Part shown: one piece after another, positions 54,885 through 63,255 of the stretch
Layout of the letters: each line of letters starts with the position of its first letter
How positions within the stretch are numbered: position 1 is the stretch's first letter
Assembly: GCF_009650215.1 (NCBI RefSeq)
Contig: NZ_CP045851.1
Span: forward strand, 310,001 to 374,000
DNA length: 64,000 nt
Direction: 5' to 3'
From: Actinomarinicola tropica
GTDB taxonomy: Bacteria > Actinomycetota > Acidimicrobiia > Acidimicrobiales > SKKL01
Made by a program: the position numbers and the translations under genes
The notes under the pieces: model-generated
The model's input: the letters and a program-made list of their open reading frames with translations, nothing else
The model's database searches: none
Told to the model about the DNA's origin: nothing

Positions 54885-57161
54885 TCAGCGCACGTACTCG
54901 TTGGTGGCGATGACGTCGCCGTCGCTGCCGGTGACCGTGAGGCGCAGGGTGGTGCCGTCGCCGGCCGGGCCGGACGGGACGTCGATGGTGCCGATGCGGC
55001 TGCACTCGTCGGCGGGCAGGCGTCCGATCCAGCGGTGCGTCACCGGGTCGGCGCCGTCGCGGTGGAGCTCGGCGGTGACCTCGACGTCGACGAGGGTGAC
55101 GCGCAGGTCGCTCACCACGTGGACGTCCACGTTCGTCGACGCGTGACGGCCTCGTCGGCGGCCATCGGCGATCGGGAGCGGGTCGGCCACCACGATGACC
55201 GGACGGCACGCGTCGCGGAGGGCGGCGTGGCCGAGCTTCGGTCGACGCTCGTGGTCGAGCACGGAGTGGCTGATCGCCGGATGGCCGTCGGCGAGCAGGA
55301 ACTGGGCGAACCCGCCGGTCGGGCGGTACTTGAGGCGCCGCAGGGTCTCGACCTGGCGACGCAGGAGCTCGGCCTGGTGGCGCTGCGTCGCCACGCGCCA
55401 GTCGGCGAAGGTGTCGTGGTCGGCGGGATCGGCGATCCGGTCGAGGAGGTCCTTGCGGAGGCCGTGGCGCGCGGCCAGCTCGTCCCAGTCGAGGTCGGGC
55501 CAGCGGTGGGGTTCGCAGAAGTCCGCCCGAGTGGGCACCGCCTGCGCCCCGAGCTCGCTGACGAACCGGACGAGGCGGGGCCACAGGCGAGCGGCCCGGG
55601 CCAGGTCGCCGATCTGTCCGTAGGCCCACCCGAACCACAGGTGGGAGTCGGTGCCGTCGAGCTGCGGGAAGTGGGGGAGGACGCCGCTGTGGGCGATGAC
55701 GGGTCGGGTGCCGTCGACGGAGCGCAGGGTGCGGCGGATCGACCGGTCGAGGATCGACCGGTTCCAGCTGGGGAGCACCTGCCCGAGGCGCCGACGTCGC
55801 CGTTCGGCGACCGCCGTGGCGTCGTCGTCGCCGGTCCCGGACGCGACGGTGCCGACGCCGAGGGGCTCGTTGTGCCCGCACCAGATGGCGACCGAGGGGT
55901 GGTGGGCGAGGAGGTCGACGGCCTCCCGGGCCTGGCGGACGGCCTGGTGGCGGACGCTGCGGGCGTAGGCCCACTGGAGGGGGAGGTCCTGCCAGACGAG
56001 CATGCCCGCCTCGTCGGCGGCGGCGTAGAGCTCGGGGCGGGCGACGTGCGAGTGGACCCGGATGAGGTCGAGGCCGAGGTCCTTGGCGGCGGCGACGTCG
56101 GCGCGGACCTGCTCGGGGGTTGCCGCGGCGAGGTCCTGGCGGGTGGGGCCGAGGTTCGTGCCCTTGAGGAAGAGGCGCTGGCCGTTGACCGACAGGATCC
56201 AGTCGGACATCTCGATGCGGCGGAGACCGGTCCTGATCCGGCGGTGGTCGCTCGGCGCGGCGTCGCCGGTGAGGGAGTTCGCGTCGACGGGCTCGTCCGG
56301 CTCGGCGTCGGGCTCGTCGGGATCGCCGCCGGGCACGACGTCGACGTCGACGTCGTAGAGCGGCTGCGCGCCGAGGGCGTGGGGCCACCAGAGATCGGGG
56401 TCGTCGACCTCGACGGTCCACTCGACCCGGTTCTCGCCGGCGGCCAGCACGTGGACGGCGTGGTGGGAGCAGGCCGGGTCGGAGGCGTCGTCGGCTTCGT
56501 GGGGTCGGACGGTCGTCCGCAGGGTCGCGGTGCCGGGCTCCTGGGCGTCGATGACGGCGCGCAGGGCGAGCACGGCCCGCGACGGCGACGCCTCGGTGCA
56601 CCGGACGCGGAAGTGGCGGATGCGGAGGGGGCCGCTCCGCTCGACGCGGACCCCACGCCAGATGCCGCCGGGGTTCCAGCTGGGGTCGAGCCACGTCGAG
56701 TGCTGCAGCGATCCGGTGAGGTTGCGCTTGGCGGTGCGGTCGGATGCGGGCGAGCACGTGACCTCGACGGCGAGGACGTGGTCGTCGCCGTCGGCGAGCA
56801 GGTCGGTCACGTCGAAGCCGTGGGGGAAGAAGTAGCCCTCGGTGTCGCCGACGTAGTGGCCGTCGAGCCACACGTCGCCCTGGTAGGCGACCCCGTCGAG
56901 CACCAGCCACCACCGGTCCTGCCCCGTCGGCGTCGATTCGACGTCGATTCGACCCCGAGCGGGCAGCGAGAAGCGGCGGCGGGTGAGGAGGGGACCGTCG
57001 GTGCGGGCGAACGCCGGGTTCGACCGCCAGTGCGACGGGACGCGCAGGTCGGACCACCCCGCCGCCGACGAGTCGTCGGCGTCGAGGTCGGCGAACGTCC
57101 GCCGTCGCTCCTCGTCGGCGACGACGGCCCGCCACGTCCCGGACAGGTCGACCGATTGCAC
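54885..57161 (-). CDS. glycoside hydrolase family 2 (beta-mannosidase/galactosidase-like)
   Basis: 758 aa. Sugar-binding domain with SGTWRAVV, WSDLRVPSHWRSN, LVLDGVAYQGDVWLDGHYVGDTEGYFFPHGFDVTDLL; immunoglobulin-like middle; TIM barrel with NGQRLFLKGTNLGPTRQDL, the acid/base Glu in SVAIWCGHNEPLG and the nucleophile Glu in FVSELGAQAVP. No signal peptide, so intracellular. The leaderless GTG at 57161 is 7 nt after TAGCGT. Codons 69-79 (RGRIDVESTPT) are encoded by a copy of the dispersed palindromic element, apparently inserted in frame in the first domain. Confidence 0.9.
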   Translation of the reverse strand: MQSVDLSGTWRAVVADEERRRTFADLDADDSSAAGWSDLRVPSHWRSNPAFARTDGPLLTRRRFSLPARGRIDVESTPTGQDRWWLVLDGVAYQGDVWLDGHYVGDTEGYFFPHGFDVTDLLADGDDHVLAVEVTCSPASDRTAKRNLTGSLQHSTWLDPSWNPGGIWRGVRVERSGPLRIRHFRVRCTEASPSRAVLALRAVIDAQEPGTATLRTTVRPHEADDASDPACSHHAVHVLAAGENRVEWTVEVDDPDLWWPHALGAQPLYDVDVDVVPGGDPDEPDAEPDEPVDANSLTGDAAPSDHRRIRTGLRRIEMSDWILSVNGQRLFLKGTNLGPTRQDLAAATPEQVRADVAAAKDLGLDLIRVHSHVARPELYAAADEAGMLVWQDLPLQWAYARSVRHQAVRQAREAVDLLAHHPSVAIWCGHNEPLGVGTVASGTGDDDATAVAERRRRRLGQVLPSWNRSILDRSIRRTLRSVDGTRPVIAHSGVLPHFPQLDGTDSHLWFGWAYGQIGDLARAARLWPRLVRFVSELGAQAVPTRADFCEPHRWPDLDWDELAARHGLRKDLLDRIADPADHDTFADWRVATQRHQAELLRRQVETLRRLKYRPTGGFAQFLLADGHPAISHSVLDHERRPKLGHAALRDACRPVIVVADPLPIADGRRRGRHASTNVDVHVVSDLRVTLVDVEVTAELHRDGADPVTHRWIGRLPADECSRIGTIDVPSGPAGDGTTLRLTVTGSDGDVIATNEYVR
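56922..56953 (-). repeat. dispersed palindromic element, copy C, inside the GH2 coding sequence
   Basis: Two GTCGATTCGAC 11-mers (56932-56942 and 56943-56953). The 32-base block matches copy A (19024-19055) at 30 positions. On the coding strand it reads GRIDVESTP in frame, inside the sugar-binding domain of the GH2 enzyme. Confidence 0.7.
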
Positions 57162-57168
57162 CGGCGGC

Positions 57169-57174
57169 ACGCTA
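57169..57174 (-). promoter_or_regulatory. -10 box TAGCGT, leaderless GH2 start
   Basis: Minus strand: TAGCGT + 7 nt + GTG (57161); the GTG at 57170 would lie inside the box. Confidence 0.5.
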
Positions 57175-57238
57175 CCCCCCGGGGTCCCGACGCCAACCGT
57201 GGCCCTCGCGCGCCCTGTCGATCCTCGGCGGGCGGCGG

Positions 57239-57244
57239 TAGCGT
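57239..57244 (+). promoter_or_regulatory. -10 box TAGCGT, leaderless AAA ATPase start
   Basis: TAGCGT + 7 nt + ATG (57252); divergent from the identical box of the GH2 gene 65 nt away. Confidence 0.5.
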
Positions 57245-57251
57245 CGGTCAC

Positions 57252-58655
57252 ATGTCGCGACCTGTCACCCTCGGCCAGCTCCGCGAGTCGGGCTGGGAGT
57301 CCATCCCCGTCAAGGAGGAGGTGCGTCGCAACGCCGTCGCCCGCATCGCCGCCGGCGAACCGCTGTTCCCCGCCGTCCTCGGCTACGAGGACACCGTCCT
57401 CCCGCAGCTCGAGAACGCCCTGCTGGCGGGGCACGACGTCATCTTCCTCGGCGAGCGCGGCCAGGCGAAGACCCGCATGATCCGCGCCCTCACCGGGCTG
57501 CTCGACGAGTGGCTGCCGATCATCGAGGGCTCCGAGATCAACGACGACCCGTACAACCCGATCTCCAAGCACGCCCGGGACCTCGTCGACGACCTGGGCG
57601 ACGACACGCCGATCGACTGGGTCCACCGCGACCAGCGCTACGGCGAGAAGCTCGCCACGCCCGACACGTCGATCGCCGACCTGATCGGCGAGGTCGACCC
57701 CATCAAGGTCGCCGAGGGCCGCTACCTCTCCGACGAGCTCACCCTCCACTACGGGCTCGTGCCCCGCACGAACCGCGGTATCTTCGCCATCAACGAGCTG
57801 CCCGACCTCGCCGAGCGCATCCAGGTCGGCCTGCTCAACGTGCTCGAGGAGCGCGACGTCCAGATCCGGGGCTACAAGATCCGCCTGCCCCTCGACGTGA
57901 TGCTCTTCGCCTCGGCCAACCCCGAGGACTACACGAACCGCGGCCGCCTCATCACGCCGCTGAAGGACCGCTTCGGCGCCCAGATCCGCACCCACTACCC
58001 GCTCGAGGTCGCCACCGAGGTCGAGATCGCGGCCCAGGAGGCGCGACCGCTCGAAGCACCGGGGGTCGAGGTCCACGTCCCCGAGTACATGGCCGAGATC
58101 GTCGCCACGCTCAGCCACCTGGCCCGCCAGAGCCCGCACATCAACCAGCGCTCCGGCGTGTCGGTGCGCCTCACCGTCGCCAACCTCGAGACCCTCGTCG
58201 CCAACGCCGCCCGCCGGGCGCTCCGCCAGGGCGAGACCGAGGTCGTCCCGAGGGTGAGCGACCTCGACGCCCTCGCCAGCTCCACCTCCGGCAAGGTCGA
58301 GATCGAGACGCTCGAAGACGGCCGCGACGGCCAGATCGTCGAGCACCTCCTCCGGGCTGCCGTCCTCACCGTCTTCAAGGACCGGGTGTCGCCCGAGCAC
58401 TTCCGCGCCGTGCTCGAGGGGTTCGAGGCCGGCACCGTCGTCGACGCCGGCGAGGACGTGTCGGCCACCGACTACGTCGGCCTGCTCAACGCCATGCCCT
58501 CGCTGGCCGATCCGGTGCGCGAGCTGGTCGGCGAGGGCGCGTCGCCGGCCCGGGTGGCGAGCGCGGTCGAGCTCGTCCTCGAGGGGCTCCACCTCTCGAA
58601 GCGCCTGAACAAGGACGCGGTCGGCAGCCGCGCCACCTACCGGGGACGGGCCTGA
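57252..58655 (+). CDS. AAA ATPase, magnesium-chelatase-I/MoxR-like
   Basis: 467 aa. Walker A variant FLGERGQAKTRMIRAL, Walker B GIFAINELPDLAERIQVGLLNVLEERDVQIRG (acidic, arginine-rich partner), sensor LFASANPEDYTNRGRLITPLKDRFG, then a helical lid. This is the BchI/MoxR branch of AAA+ proteins that remodel partner proteins together with a VWA protein. The adjacent VWA gene starts one nucleotide after its stop. No magnesium-porphyrin genes are nearby, so it is more likely a protein-maturation pair than a chelatase. Leaderless ATG. Confidence 0.92.
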   Translation: MSRPVTLGQLRESGWESIPVKEEVRRNAVARIAAGEPLFPAVLGYEDTVLPQLENALLAGHDVIFLGERGQAKTRMIRALTGLLDEWLPIIEGSEINDDPYNPISKHARDLVDDLGDDTPIDWVHRDQRYGEKLATPDTSIADLIGEVDPIKVAEGRYLSDELTLHYGLVPRTNRGIFAINELPDLAERIQVGLLNVLEERDVQIRGYKIRLPLDVMLFASANPEDYTNRGRLITPLKDRFGAQIRTHYPLEVATEVEIAAQEARPLEAPGVEVHVPEYMAEIVATLSHLARQSPHINQRSGVSVRLTVANLETLVANAARRALRQGETEVVPRVSDLDALASSTSGKVEIETLEDGRDGQIVEHLLRAAVLTVFKDRVSPEHFRAVLEGFEAGTVVDAGEDVSATDYVGLLNAMPSLADPVRELVGEGASPARVASAVELVLEGLHLSKRLNKDAVGSRATYRGRA

Positions 58656-58656
58656 G

Positions 58657-60675
58657 GTGACGGGCGGCTCGCAGTTCCGCTACTCCCGCTGGGACGGCAC
58701 CCAGACGGGGTTCGAGCTCAACGCGTTCGACGTGCTCGAGGAGATCACCGACGACCTCCTCTACCACGGCGACCTCAACGCCGCCCTCCGCCGCATGATG
58801 CAGTCCGGCTTCACCGACCAGAACGGCGAGCGCCTCCAGGGCGTCCGCGAGATGCTCGAGAAGCTGCGCCGGCGCCGCAAGGACCAGCTCGACCGCTACG
58901 ACCTCGGTGGCGTCTACGACGACATCGCCCAGGAGCTCCGCGACGTCGTCGACACCGAGCGGGAGGCGCTCGACCAGCTGGCCCAGGAGGCGCGCGACTC
59001 CGGCGACGCCCGCCGCCAGGAGATCACCGAGCAGTCGGTGATGGAGAAGCAGATGGGCCTCGACATGCTGCCGCCGGACCTCGCCGGCCAGGTCCGCGAG
59101 CTCCAGGAGTACGACTTCACCTCCGCCGAGGCCCAGCAGCGTTTCGAGGAGCTCCTCGACCAGCTCCGCCAGCAGCTGATGCAGCAGTACGTCGACCAGA
59201 TGGCCGGCGCCATGCAGAACCTCACGCCCGAGGACATGGCGCGCATGAAGGACATGATGGCCGAGCTCAACCAGATGCTCGAGCAGCGCGAGCGGGGTGA
59301 GGAGCCCGACTTCGAGGGGTTCATGGACCGCTTCGGCGACTTCTTCCCCGAGAACCCCCAGACCCTCGACGAGCTCCTCGAGGTCATGGCCGAGCGCATG
59401 GCCAACATGCAGGCGATGCTCAACTCGATGACCCCGGAGCAGCGCGCCCAGCTGCAGGGCCTCTCCGAGCAGCTGCTCGAGGACATGGACCTCGCGTTCC
59501 AGGCCAACCAGCTGGCCGCCAACCTCCAGTCGGCGTTCCCGAACATGGGCTGGAACCGCAGCTTCGACTTCCGCGGCCAGGACCCGCTCGGCTTCGCCGA
59601 GGCGGCCGAGATGATGCAGGAGCTCGGCGACATCGATCAGCTCGAGAACCTCCTGCGGGGGGCCACGAACCCGGGCGCCCTCGCCGAGGTCGACATCGAT
59701 CGGGCCCGCGAGCTGCTCGGCGACGATGCCGCGAAGAGCCTCGACCGCATGGCCGAGCTCGCCAAGATGCTCGAGGACGCCGGGCTCATCGAGAACAAGG
59801 AGGGGCGCTTCGAGCTCACGCCTCGTGCCATCCGTCGCCTCGGACAGAACGCGCTCAACGACCTGTTCAAGAAGCTGGCCCAGGACAAGATGGGTCGCCA
59901 CCAGCTCGAGCGCACCGGCATCGGCCACGAGCGGGAGTACGACACCAAGCCCTACGAGTTCGGCGACCCGTTCAACCTGCACATCGAGCGCACCGTCCGC
60001 AACGCCGTGCAGCGCACGGGCGGCGGCACCCCGGTCCGGCTGCTGCCGGAGGACTTCGAGGTCGAGCGCACCGAGCAGCTCACCCGGTCGTCCACCGTGT
60101 TGATGCTCGACCTCTCGCTGTCGATGCCGATGCGGGACAACTTCCTGCCCGCCAAGAAGGTCGCGATGGCGCTCCACTCGCTCATCACGAGCCAGTTCCC
60201 CCGCGACTTCATGGGCATCGTCGGGTTCTCCGAGGTCGCACGGGAGCTGACGCCCGAGCAGCTGCCCGAGGTGTCGTGGGACTTCGTCTACGGCACGAAC
60301 ATGCAGCACGGCTTCGCGCTGTCCCGCCGGATGCTCGCCCGCCAGAGCGGCACGAAGCAGATCATCATGATCACCGACGGCGAGCCGACCGCCCACATCC
60401 TCCCGAACGGCGAGCCGTTCTTCAGCTACCCGCCGGTGAAGGAGACCGTCGACGCGACGCTGCAGGAGGTGGCGCGCTGCACCCGCGAGGGCATCCGCAT
60501 CAACACCTTCATGCTCGACGCCAACAGCTACCTGCAGCACTTCATCGAGCGGCTCACCGAGATGAACCGCGGCCGTGCGTTCTTCACGACCCCCGAGACG
60601 CTCGGCGACTACGTGCTCGTCGACTTCATCGAGCAGAAGCGCCAGATGATGCGAGGTCGTGCCCGTGGCGCCTGA
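58657..60675 (+). CDS. VWA domain protein paired with AAA ATPase
   Basis: 672 aa. Residues 1-430 are long, Gln/Met-rich helical segments (LRQQLMQQYVDQMAGAMQNL, MMAELNQMLEQRERG, MAERMANMQAMLNSM), predicted coiled coil. The C-terminal VWA has the MIDAS motif LMLDLSLSMPM (D-x-S-x-S), the Thr in YGTNMQHG and Asp in MITDGEPTAH, so it should bind a divalent metal. Works with the AAA ATPase encoded just upstream, like MoxR/VWA or BchI/BchD pairs. GTG start. The next gene overlaps its end by 17 nt. Confidence 0.92.
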   Translation: MTGGSQFRYSRWDGTQTGFELNAFDVLEEITDDLLYHGDLNAALRRMMQSGFTDQNGERLQGVREMLEKLRRRRKDQLDRYDLGGVYDDIAQELRDVVDTEREALDQLAQEARDSGDARRQEITEQSVMEKQMGLDMLPPDLAGQVRELQEYDFTSAEAQQRFEELLDQLRQQLMQQYVDQMAGAMQNLTPEDMARMKDMMAELNQMLEQRERGEEPDFEGFMDRFGDFFPENPQTLDELLEVMAERMANMQAMLNSMTPEQRAQLQGLSEQLLEDMDLAFQANQLAANLQSAFPNMGWNRSFDFRGQDPLGFAEAAEMMQELGDIDQLENLLRGATNPGALAEVDIDRARELLGDDAAKSLDRMAELAKMLEDAGLIENKEGRFELTPRAIRRLGQNALNDLFKKLAQDKMGRHQLERTGIGHEREYDTKPYEFGDPFNLHIERTVRNAVQRTGGGTPVRLLPEDFEVERTEQLTRSSTVLMLDLSLSMPMRDNFLPAKKVAMALHSLITSQFPRDFMGIVGFSEVARELTPEQLPEVSWDFVYGTNMQHGFALSRRMLARQSGTKQIIMITDGEPTAHILPNGEPFFSYPPVKETVDATLQEVARCTREGIRINTFMLDANSYLQHFIERLTEMNRGRAFFTTPETLGDYVLVDFIEQKRQMMRGRARGA

Positions 60676-61483
60676 GGCGCCGCGGCGGGTAGGGCATCGG
60701 CTGCTGCTCCTGCTCCTCGCGGTCGCGCTGGTGGCGGCGGCGTGCGGCGGCGCGGACGCCGGCCCGAACGCCGCGTCCACGACGAGCACCACCGACGCGC
60801 CGGCCACCACCGACACGGTGGCGTCGTCGACCACCTCCGAGTCGACGACCTCGACCACCGAGGCCACGACGACCACCTCGGCGCCGGAGGAGGTCGACTC
60901 CGGCCTACCCCTCCTGCCGACGACGACGACCGCGCCGCCGAACCCGCCGGTCGACCCGCCGCTGCCGCCGCCGGTCCCGGGACCTCCGCCGGGGCGCAAC
61001 AGCGTGTTCGTGCTCGGCGACTCGGTCTTCCTCGGCACCACGTCGTCGATCCCCTCCGCGCTGCCCGAGTGGCTCGTCACCTACGACGCGGTGGGGAGCC
61101 GCCGGCTGGCCCAGGGGATCGACGTGCTCGCGATGCGTCGCGGCGAGATCGGCGAGGCCGTCGTCGTCCACCTCGGCAACAACTACATCGAGGGGGAGCG
61201 GGGCGACTACGCCAGCCAGATCGACGAGGCGATGACCGTGCTGGCCGATGTGCCGCGCGTGGTGTGGGTGACGGTGTCGGAGGTGTCGGACTCCCGCCGG
61301 CAGATCAACGTCGCCATCCGGGACGCCGCGGCGCGCTGGCCGAACATGCGCGTCGCCGACTGGGCGCCGGTGATCGCCGCCGAGCCCGGCCTGGCGTGGG
61401 ACGGCATGCACCTCACCCCCGAGGGCCGGCGGCGGATCGCCGAGCTCATCGCCCAGACGCTGGGACCGGTCGTCGCGCCCTGA
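60659..61483 (+). CDS. SGNH/GDSL-like lipoprotein
   Basis: 274 aa. The signal peptide ends ALVAAAC (lipobox) and is followed by a long Thr/Ser-then-Pro linker (about residues 33-110), typical of surface-anchored enzymes. The catalytic domain has VFVLGDSVFLG (nucleophile Ser block), VVHLGNN (Asn of block III) and the Asp-x-x-His block WDGMHLTPEG. It is an esterase/acyltransferase-like SGNH hydrolase acting outside the membrane; the substrate is unknown. GTG start within the end of the VWA gene, so it may belong to the AAA-VWA operon. Confidence 0.85.
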   Translation: MPVAPEAPRRVGHRLLLLLLAVALVAAACGGADAGPNAASTTSTTDAPATTDTVASSTTSESTTSTTEATTTTSAPEEVDSGLPLLPTTTTAPPNPPVDPPLPPPVPGPPPGRNSVFVLGDSVFLGTTSSIPSALPEWLVTYDAVGSRRLAQGIDVLAMRRGEIGEAVVVHLGNNYIEGERGDYASQIDEAMTVLADVPRVVWVTVSEVSDSRRQINVAIRDAAARWPNMRVADWAPVIAAEPGLAWDGMHLTPEGRRRIAELIAQTLGPVVAP

Positions 61484-61533
61484 GCGGTGGCCCGCATGGG
61501 CCGAACGGCCCACCGCGGCCTGCAGGGGTTGCG

Positions 61534-61557
61534 CTTTCCGCCGGCAGGGTCCATGAT
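61534..61557 (+). promoter_or_regulatory. whiB promoter with motif shared with the second whiB gene
   Basis: CTTTCCGCCGGCA (61534-61546) then CATGAT (61552-61557) as a -10 box; TTGCGC (61529-61534) is 17 nt ahead as a -35 box. The same 13-mer, one base different, lies before the other whiB gene. An A/T-rich GTAATTAC palindrome follows at 61567-61574, in the transcribed leader. Confidence 0.5.
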
Positions 61558-61615
61558 CACACCATTGTAATTACGTCTGTGGTATGGGCGTCCGACACCG
61601 GAGGAGGGTCGACAC

Positions 61616-61906
61616 ATGCGAGAGCACACTGTCGACGAACCGGACGACAAGGGTTGGCAGGACTACGCGAACTGCTTGGGGGTCGACCCCGACCTGTTCT
61701 TCCCTGAGCGCGGCGCGTCCACCCGCGAGGCCAAGGAGGTGTGCCGAGGCTGCGTCGTCCGCATGGACTGCCTCGAGTACGCCCTCACCAACGGTGAGAA
61801 GTTCGGCATCTGGGGCGGCATGAGCGAGCGGGAGCGTCGTCGCATCCGTCGCCAGCGGGCCCTCGCCCGCAACGCCGGCCTCGAGGTCAAGCCGGTCACC
61901 GCCTAG
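61616..61906 (+). CDS. WhiB-family iron-sulfur regulator (WhmD/WhiB2-like)
   Basis: 96 aa. Four cysteines bind the [4Fe-4S] cluster: Cys in YANCLG, CRGC, and MDCLEY; then the GIWGGMSERERRRIRRQ turn and basic tail. ERGASTREAKEVCRGC resembles WhmD/WhiB2, the septation regulator of mycobacteria, more than other WhiB types. An ATG with GGAGGAGGG upstream, about 50 nt after the promoter. Its 3' end overlaps the convergent formimidoyltransferase gene by 11 nt. A 32-bp palindrome lies just downstream. Confidence 0.95.
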   Translation: MREHTVDEPDDKGWQDYANCLGVDPDLFFPERGASTREAKEVCRGCVVRMDCLEYALTNGEKFGIWGGMSERERRRIRRQRALARNAGLEVKPVTA

Positions 61907-62708
61907 AGCGGTCCGTCCACGGCCAGCCCGCACGATCGAGGCGCGCCTCGATCGTGCGGTCCTCGGCCAGATCCAGCTCCGCCCACCGGTGCCGGGGTTC
62001 GGCGAGGAGCACCCGTCGCGGCACCAGGCCGACGAGCTCGGCGCCGGCGACCGGCACCCGCGCGGCGACGGCGTCGTAGGCCACGCCCGGCCCGATGTCG
62101 TCGGGTGCGACGAGGTTCATCGACACCTGGACCCGGTCGCCCACCTGCAACCCGAGCGAACGCAGGCCCGGTCGGCGGATCTCGCGGGCGATCCGCCGGG
62201 CCAGGGACAGGTCGGGCTCGACCAGCCACACGTTGTAGGCGACGAGGATCGGTCGGGCCCCGACGGCGGTGGCGCCGGCGGTGGGGTGGGGGGTGTCGGG
62301 GCCGTGGTCGGGGAGGAGGCCGGCGAACGCCGCGCGACGCACGTCGGGCAGGGTGCGCTCGGGGCCGTAGAGCAAGCAGGGCACGGCCAGCTCCGTCGCC
62401 GACCAGCGGGCGTAGTCGTCCCGGGCGGCGAGGGCATCGGCGGACGGCGTGCGCCCGAGGGCGACGAAGGGCACCACGTCGACCGCGCCGATGCGGGGGT
62501 GGACCCCGTCGTGGCGGGTCAGGTCGATGCGTCCGACGGCCACCCGGGCCACCGCGCGCACCGCGTCGACGCCGGCGAGGGTGAGGACGCTGCGGTGGTG
62601 GTGGGGATCGCGGTGCAGGTCGAGGAGGGCGTCGCCGGCGCTGTCGGCCAGGGCGTCGAGCGTCGCCGCGTCGCGCCCCTCGCTCACGTTGACGACGCAC
62701 TCGATCAT
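61896..62708 (-). CDS. glutamate formimidoyltransferase-like protein
   Basis: 270 aa, the formiminotransferase domain alone. N-terminal IECVVNVSEGRDAATLDALAD, the catalytic His in DGVHPRIGAVDVVPF, LLYGPERTLPDVRRAAFAGL, RPILVAYNVWLVEPDL, and LQVGDRVQVSMNLVAPDDIGPG, all family segments. It transfers the formimino group of formiminoglutamate to THF in histidine degradation, though stand-alone homologues of this length can have other roles. The ATG lies 6 nt after CAGGCT, a near-consensus -10 box. A 32-bp palindrome is inside its 3' end. Confidence 0.9.
   Translation of the reverse strand: MIECVVNVSEGRDAATLDALADSAGDALLDLHRDPHHHRSVLTLAGVDAVRAVARVAVGRIDLTRHDGVHPRIGAVDVVPFVALGRTPSADALAARDDYARWSATELAVPCLLYGPERTLPDVRRAAFAGLLPDHGPDTPHPTAGATAVGARPILVAYNVWLVEPDLSLARRIAREIRRPGLRSLGLQVGDRVQVSMNLVAPDDIGPGVAYDAVAARVPVAGAELVGLVPRRVLLAEPRHRWAELDLAEDRTIEARLDRAGWPWTDRSRR
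61928..61959. terminator. perfect 32-bp palindrome inside the 3' end of the formimidoyltransferase gene
   Basis: CCGCACGATCGAGGCG (61928-61943) followed directly by its reverse complement (61944-61959). It starts 22 nt after the whiB stop, so it can form a stem ending whiB transcription, and it is also translated on the other strand. It needs a small unpaired loop at the centre. Confidence 0.6.
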
Positions 62709-62757
62709 GCGCTCAGCCTGGCAGGCGGGGCGACCGGACCGGGGCGTGCCGCGCCGG

Positions 62758-62763
62758 TAGGCT
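62758..62763 (+). promoter_or_regulatory. -10 box TAGGCT, leaderless tatA start
   Basis: TAGGCT + 7 nt + GTG (62771). Confidence 0.5.
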
Positions 62764-62770
62764 GGACGAC

Positions 62771-62962
62771 GTGAACCTCGGTCCCGGTGAGCTCGGCATC
62801 ATCCTCGTCATCGTCCTCGTCCTCTTCGGCGGCGCCAAGCTGCCGAAGCTCGCCCGGTCGCTCGGCCAGGCGCAGAAGGAGTTCCGCCAGGGGATGTCCG
62901 AGGGGTACACCGACGAGGAGCAGGGCCAGCAGCAGGGCCCGTCCTCGCCGCCGCAGGCCTAG
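62771..62962 (+). CDS. tatA: Sec-independent protein translocase TatA
   Basis: 63 aa, typical for TatA. One N-terminal span (GELGIILVIVLVLFGGAKLP) with the Phe-Gly hinge FGGAKLP, then the amphipathic helix LPKLARSLGQAQKEFRQG and an acidic/Gln tail. It forms the pore for export of folded twin-arginine proteins. Leaderless GTG. No tatB/tatC within the window. Confidence 0.93.
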   Translation: MNLGPGELGIILVIVLVLFGGAKLPKLARSLGQAQKEFRQGMSEGYTDEEQGQQQGPSSPPQA

Positions 62963-62968
62963 GGTCGC

Positions 62969-63232
62969 TCAGCGGGCGCTGGTCGCGGCCTCCGCCGCCA
63001 GCCGGCGGCTGCGCAGGATGCGGCGCCGCTCACGCTCCGAGGTGCCGCCCCACACACCGTGGTCGATGCGGTTGGCCAGGGCGTACTCCCGGCACGGCTC
63101 CTTCACCGGGCACTCGGCGCAGATGCGCTTGGCGATCTCGACGCCCACGCCGTCGCTCGGGAAGAACAGGGACGGCGGCTGATCGTTGCACCGCCCCCGG
63201 GCCATCCAGTTCTCGTCCGTCTCGTGTCGCAT
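62969..63232 (-). CDS. WhiB-family iron-sulfur regulator
   Basis: 87 aa. Four cluster cysteines: GRCND, CAEC and PCREY, then GVWGGTSERERRRILRSRR. The turn GVWGG and basic tail are canonical. It is a different WhiB type from the gene at 61616 (FFPSDGVGVEIAKRICAEC), and I cannot name the subtype. I chose the ATG with GGAGG 10 nt upstream rather than the ATG 24 nt earlier, which lies within the predicted -10 box. The promoter carries the same 13-mer as the other whiB gene. Confidence 0.93.
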   Translation of the reverse strand: MRHETDENWMARGRCNDQPPSLFFPSDGVGVEIAKRICAECPVKEPCREYALANRIDHGVWGGTSERERRRILRSRRLAAEAATSAR

Positions 63233-63255
63233 GTGAGATCGACCTCCGATCGCCA

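Noticed and set aside
55035-57251. Upstream extension of the AAA ATPase frame through the antisense of the GH2 gene
   Set aside because: The extension mirrors the GH2 coding strand, and the -10 box plus ATG at 57252 give a precise start.
57162-58592. Upstream extension of the GH2 frame opposite the AAA ATPase
   Set aside because: Mirrors the ATPase gene; the leaderless GTG at 57161 fits the glycosidase N-terminus.
60991-61020. Possible CRISPR or tandem array from Pro/Gly-rich codons
   Set aside because: No regular spacing or conserved repeat units; nothing resembling a CRISPR array exists in the window.
61567-61574. GTAATTAC palindrome as an operator for whiB
   Set aside because: Only 8 bp and in an A/T-rich leader; kept as part of the promoter description, not called as a binding site.
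61594-61614. Two GACAC sites before whiB as WhiA/WhiB-type binding sites
   Set aside because: Five-base motif expected often by chance; one copy abuts the start codon.
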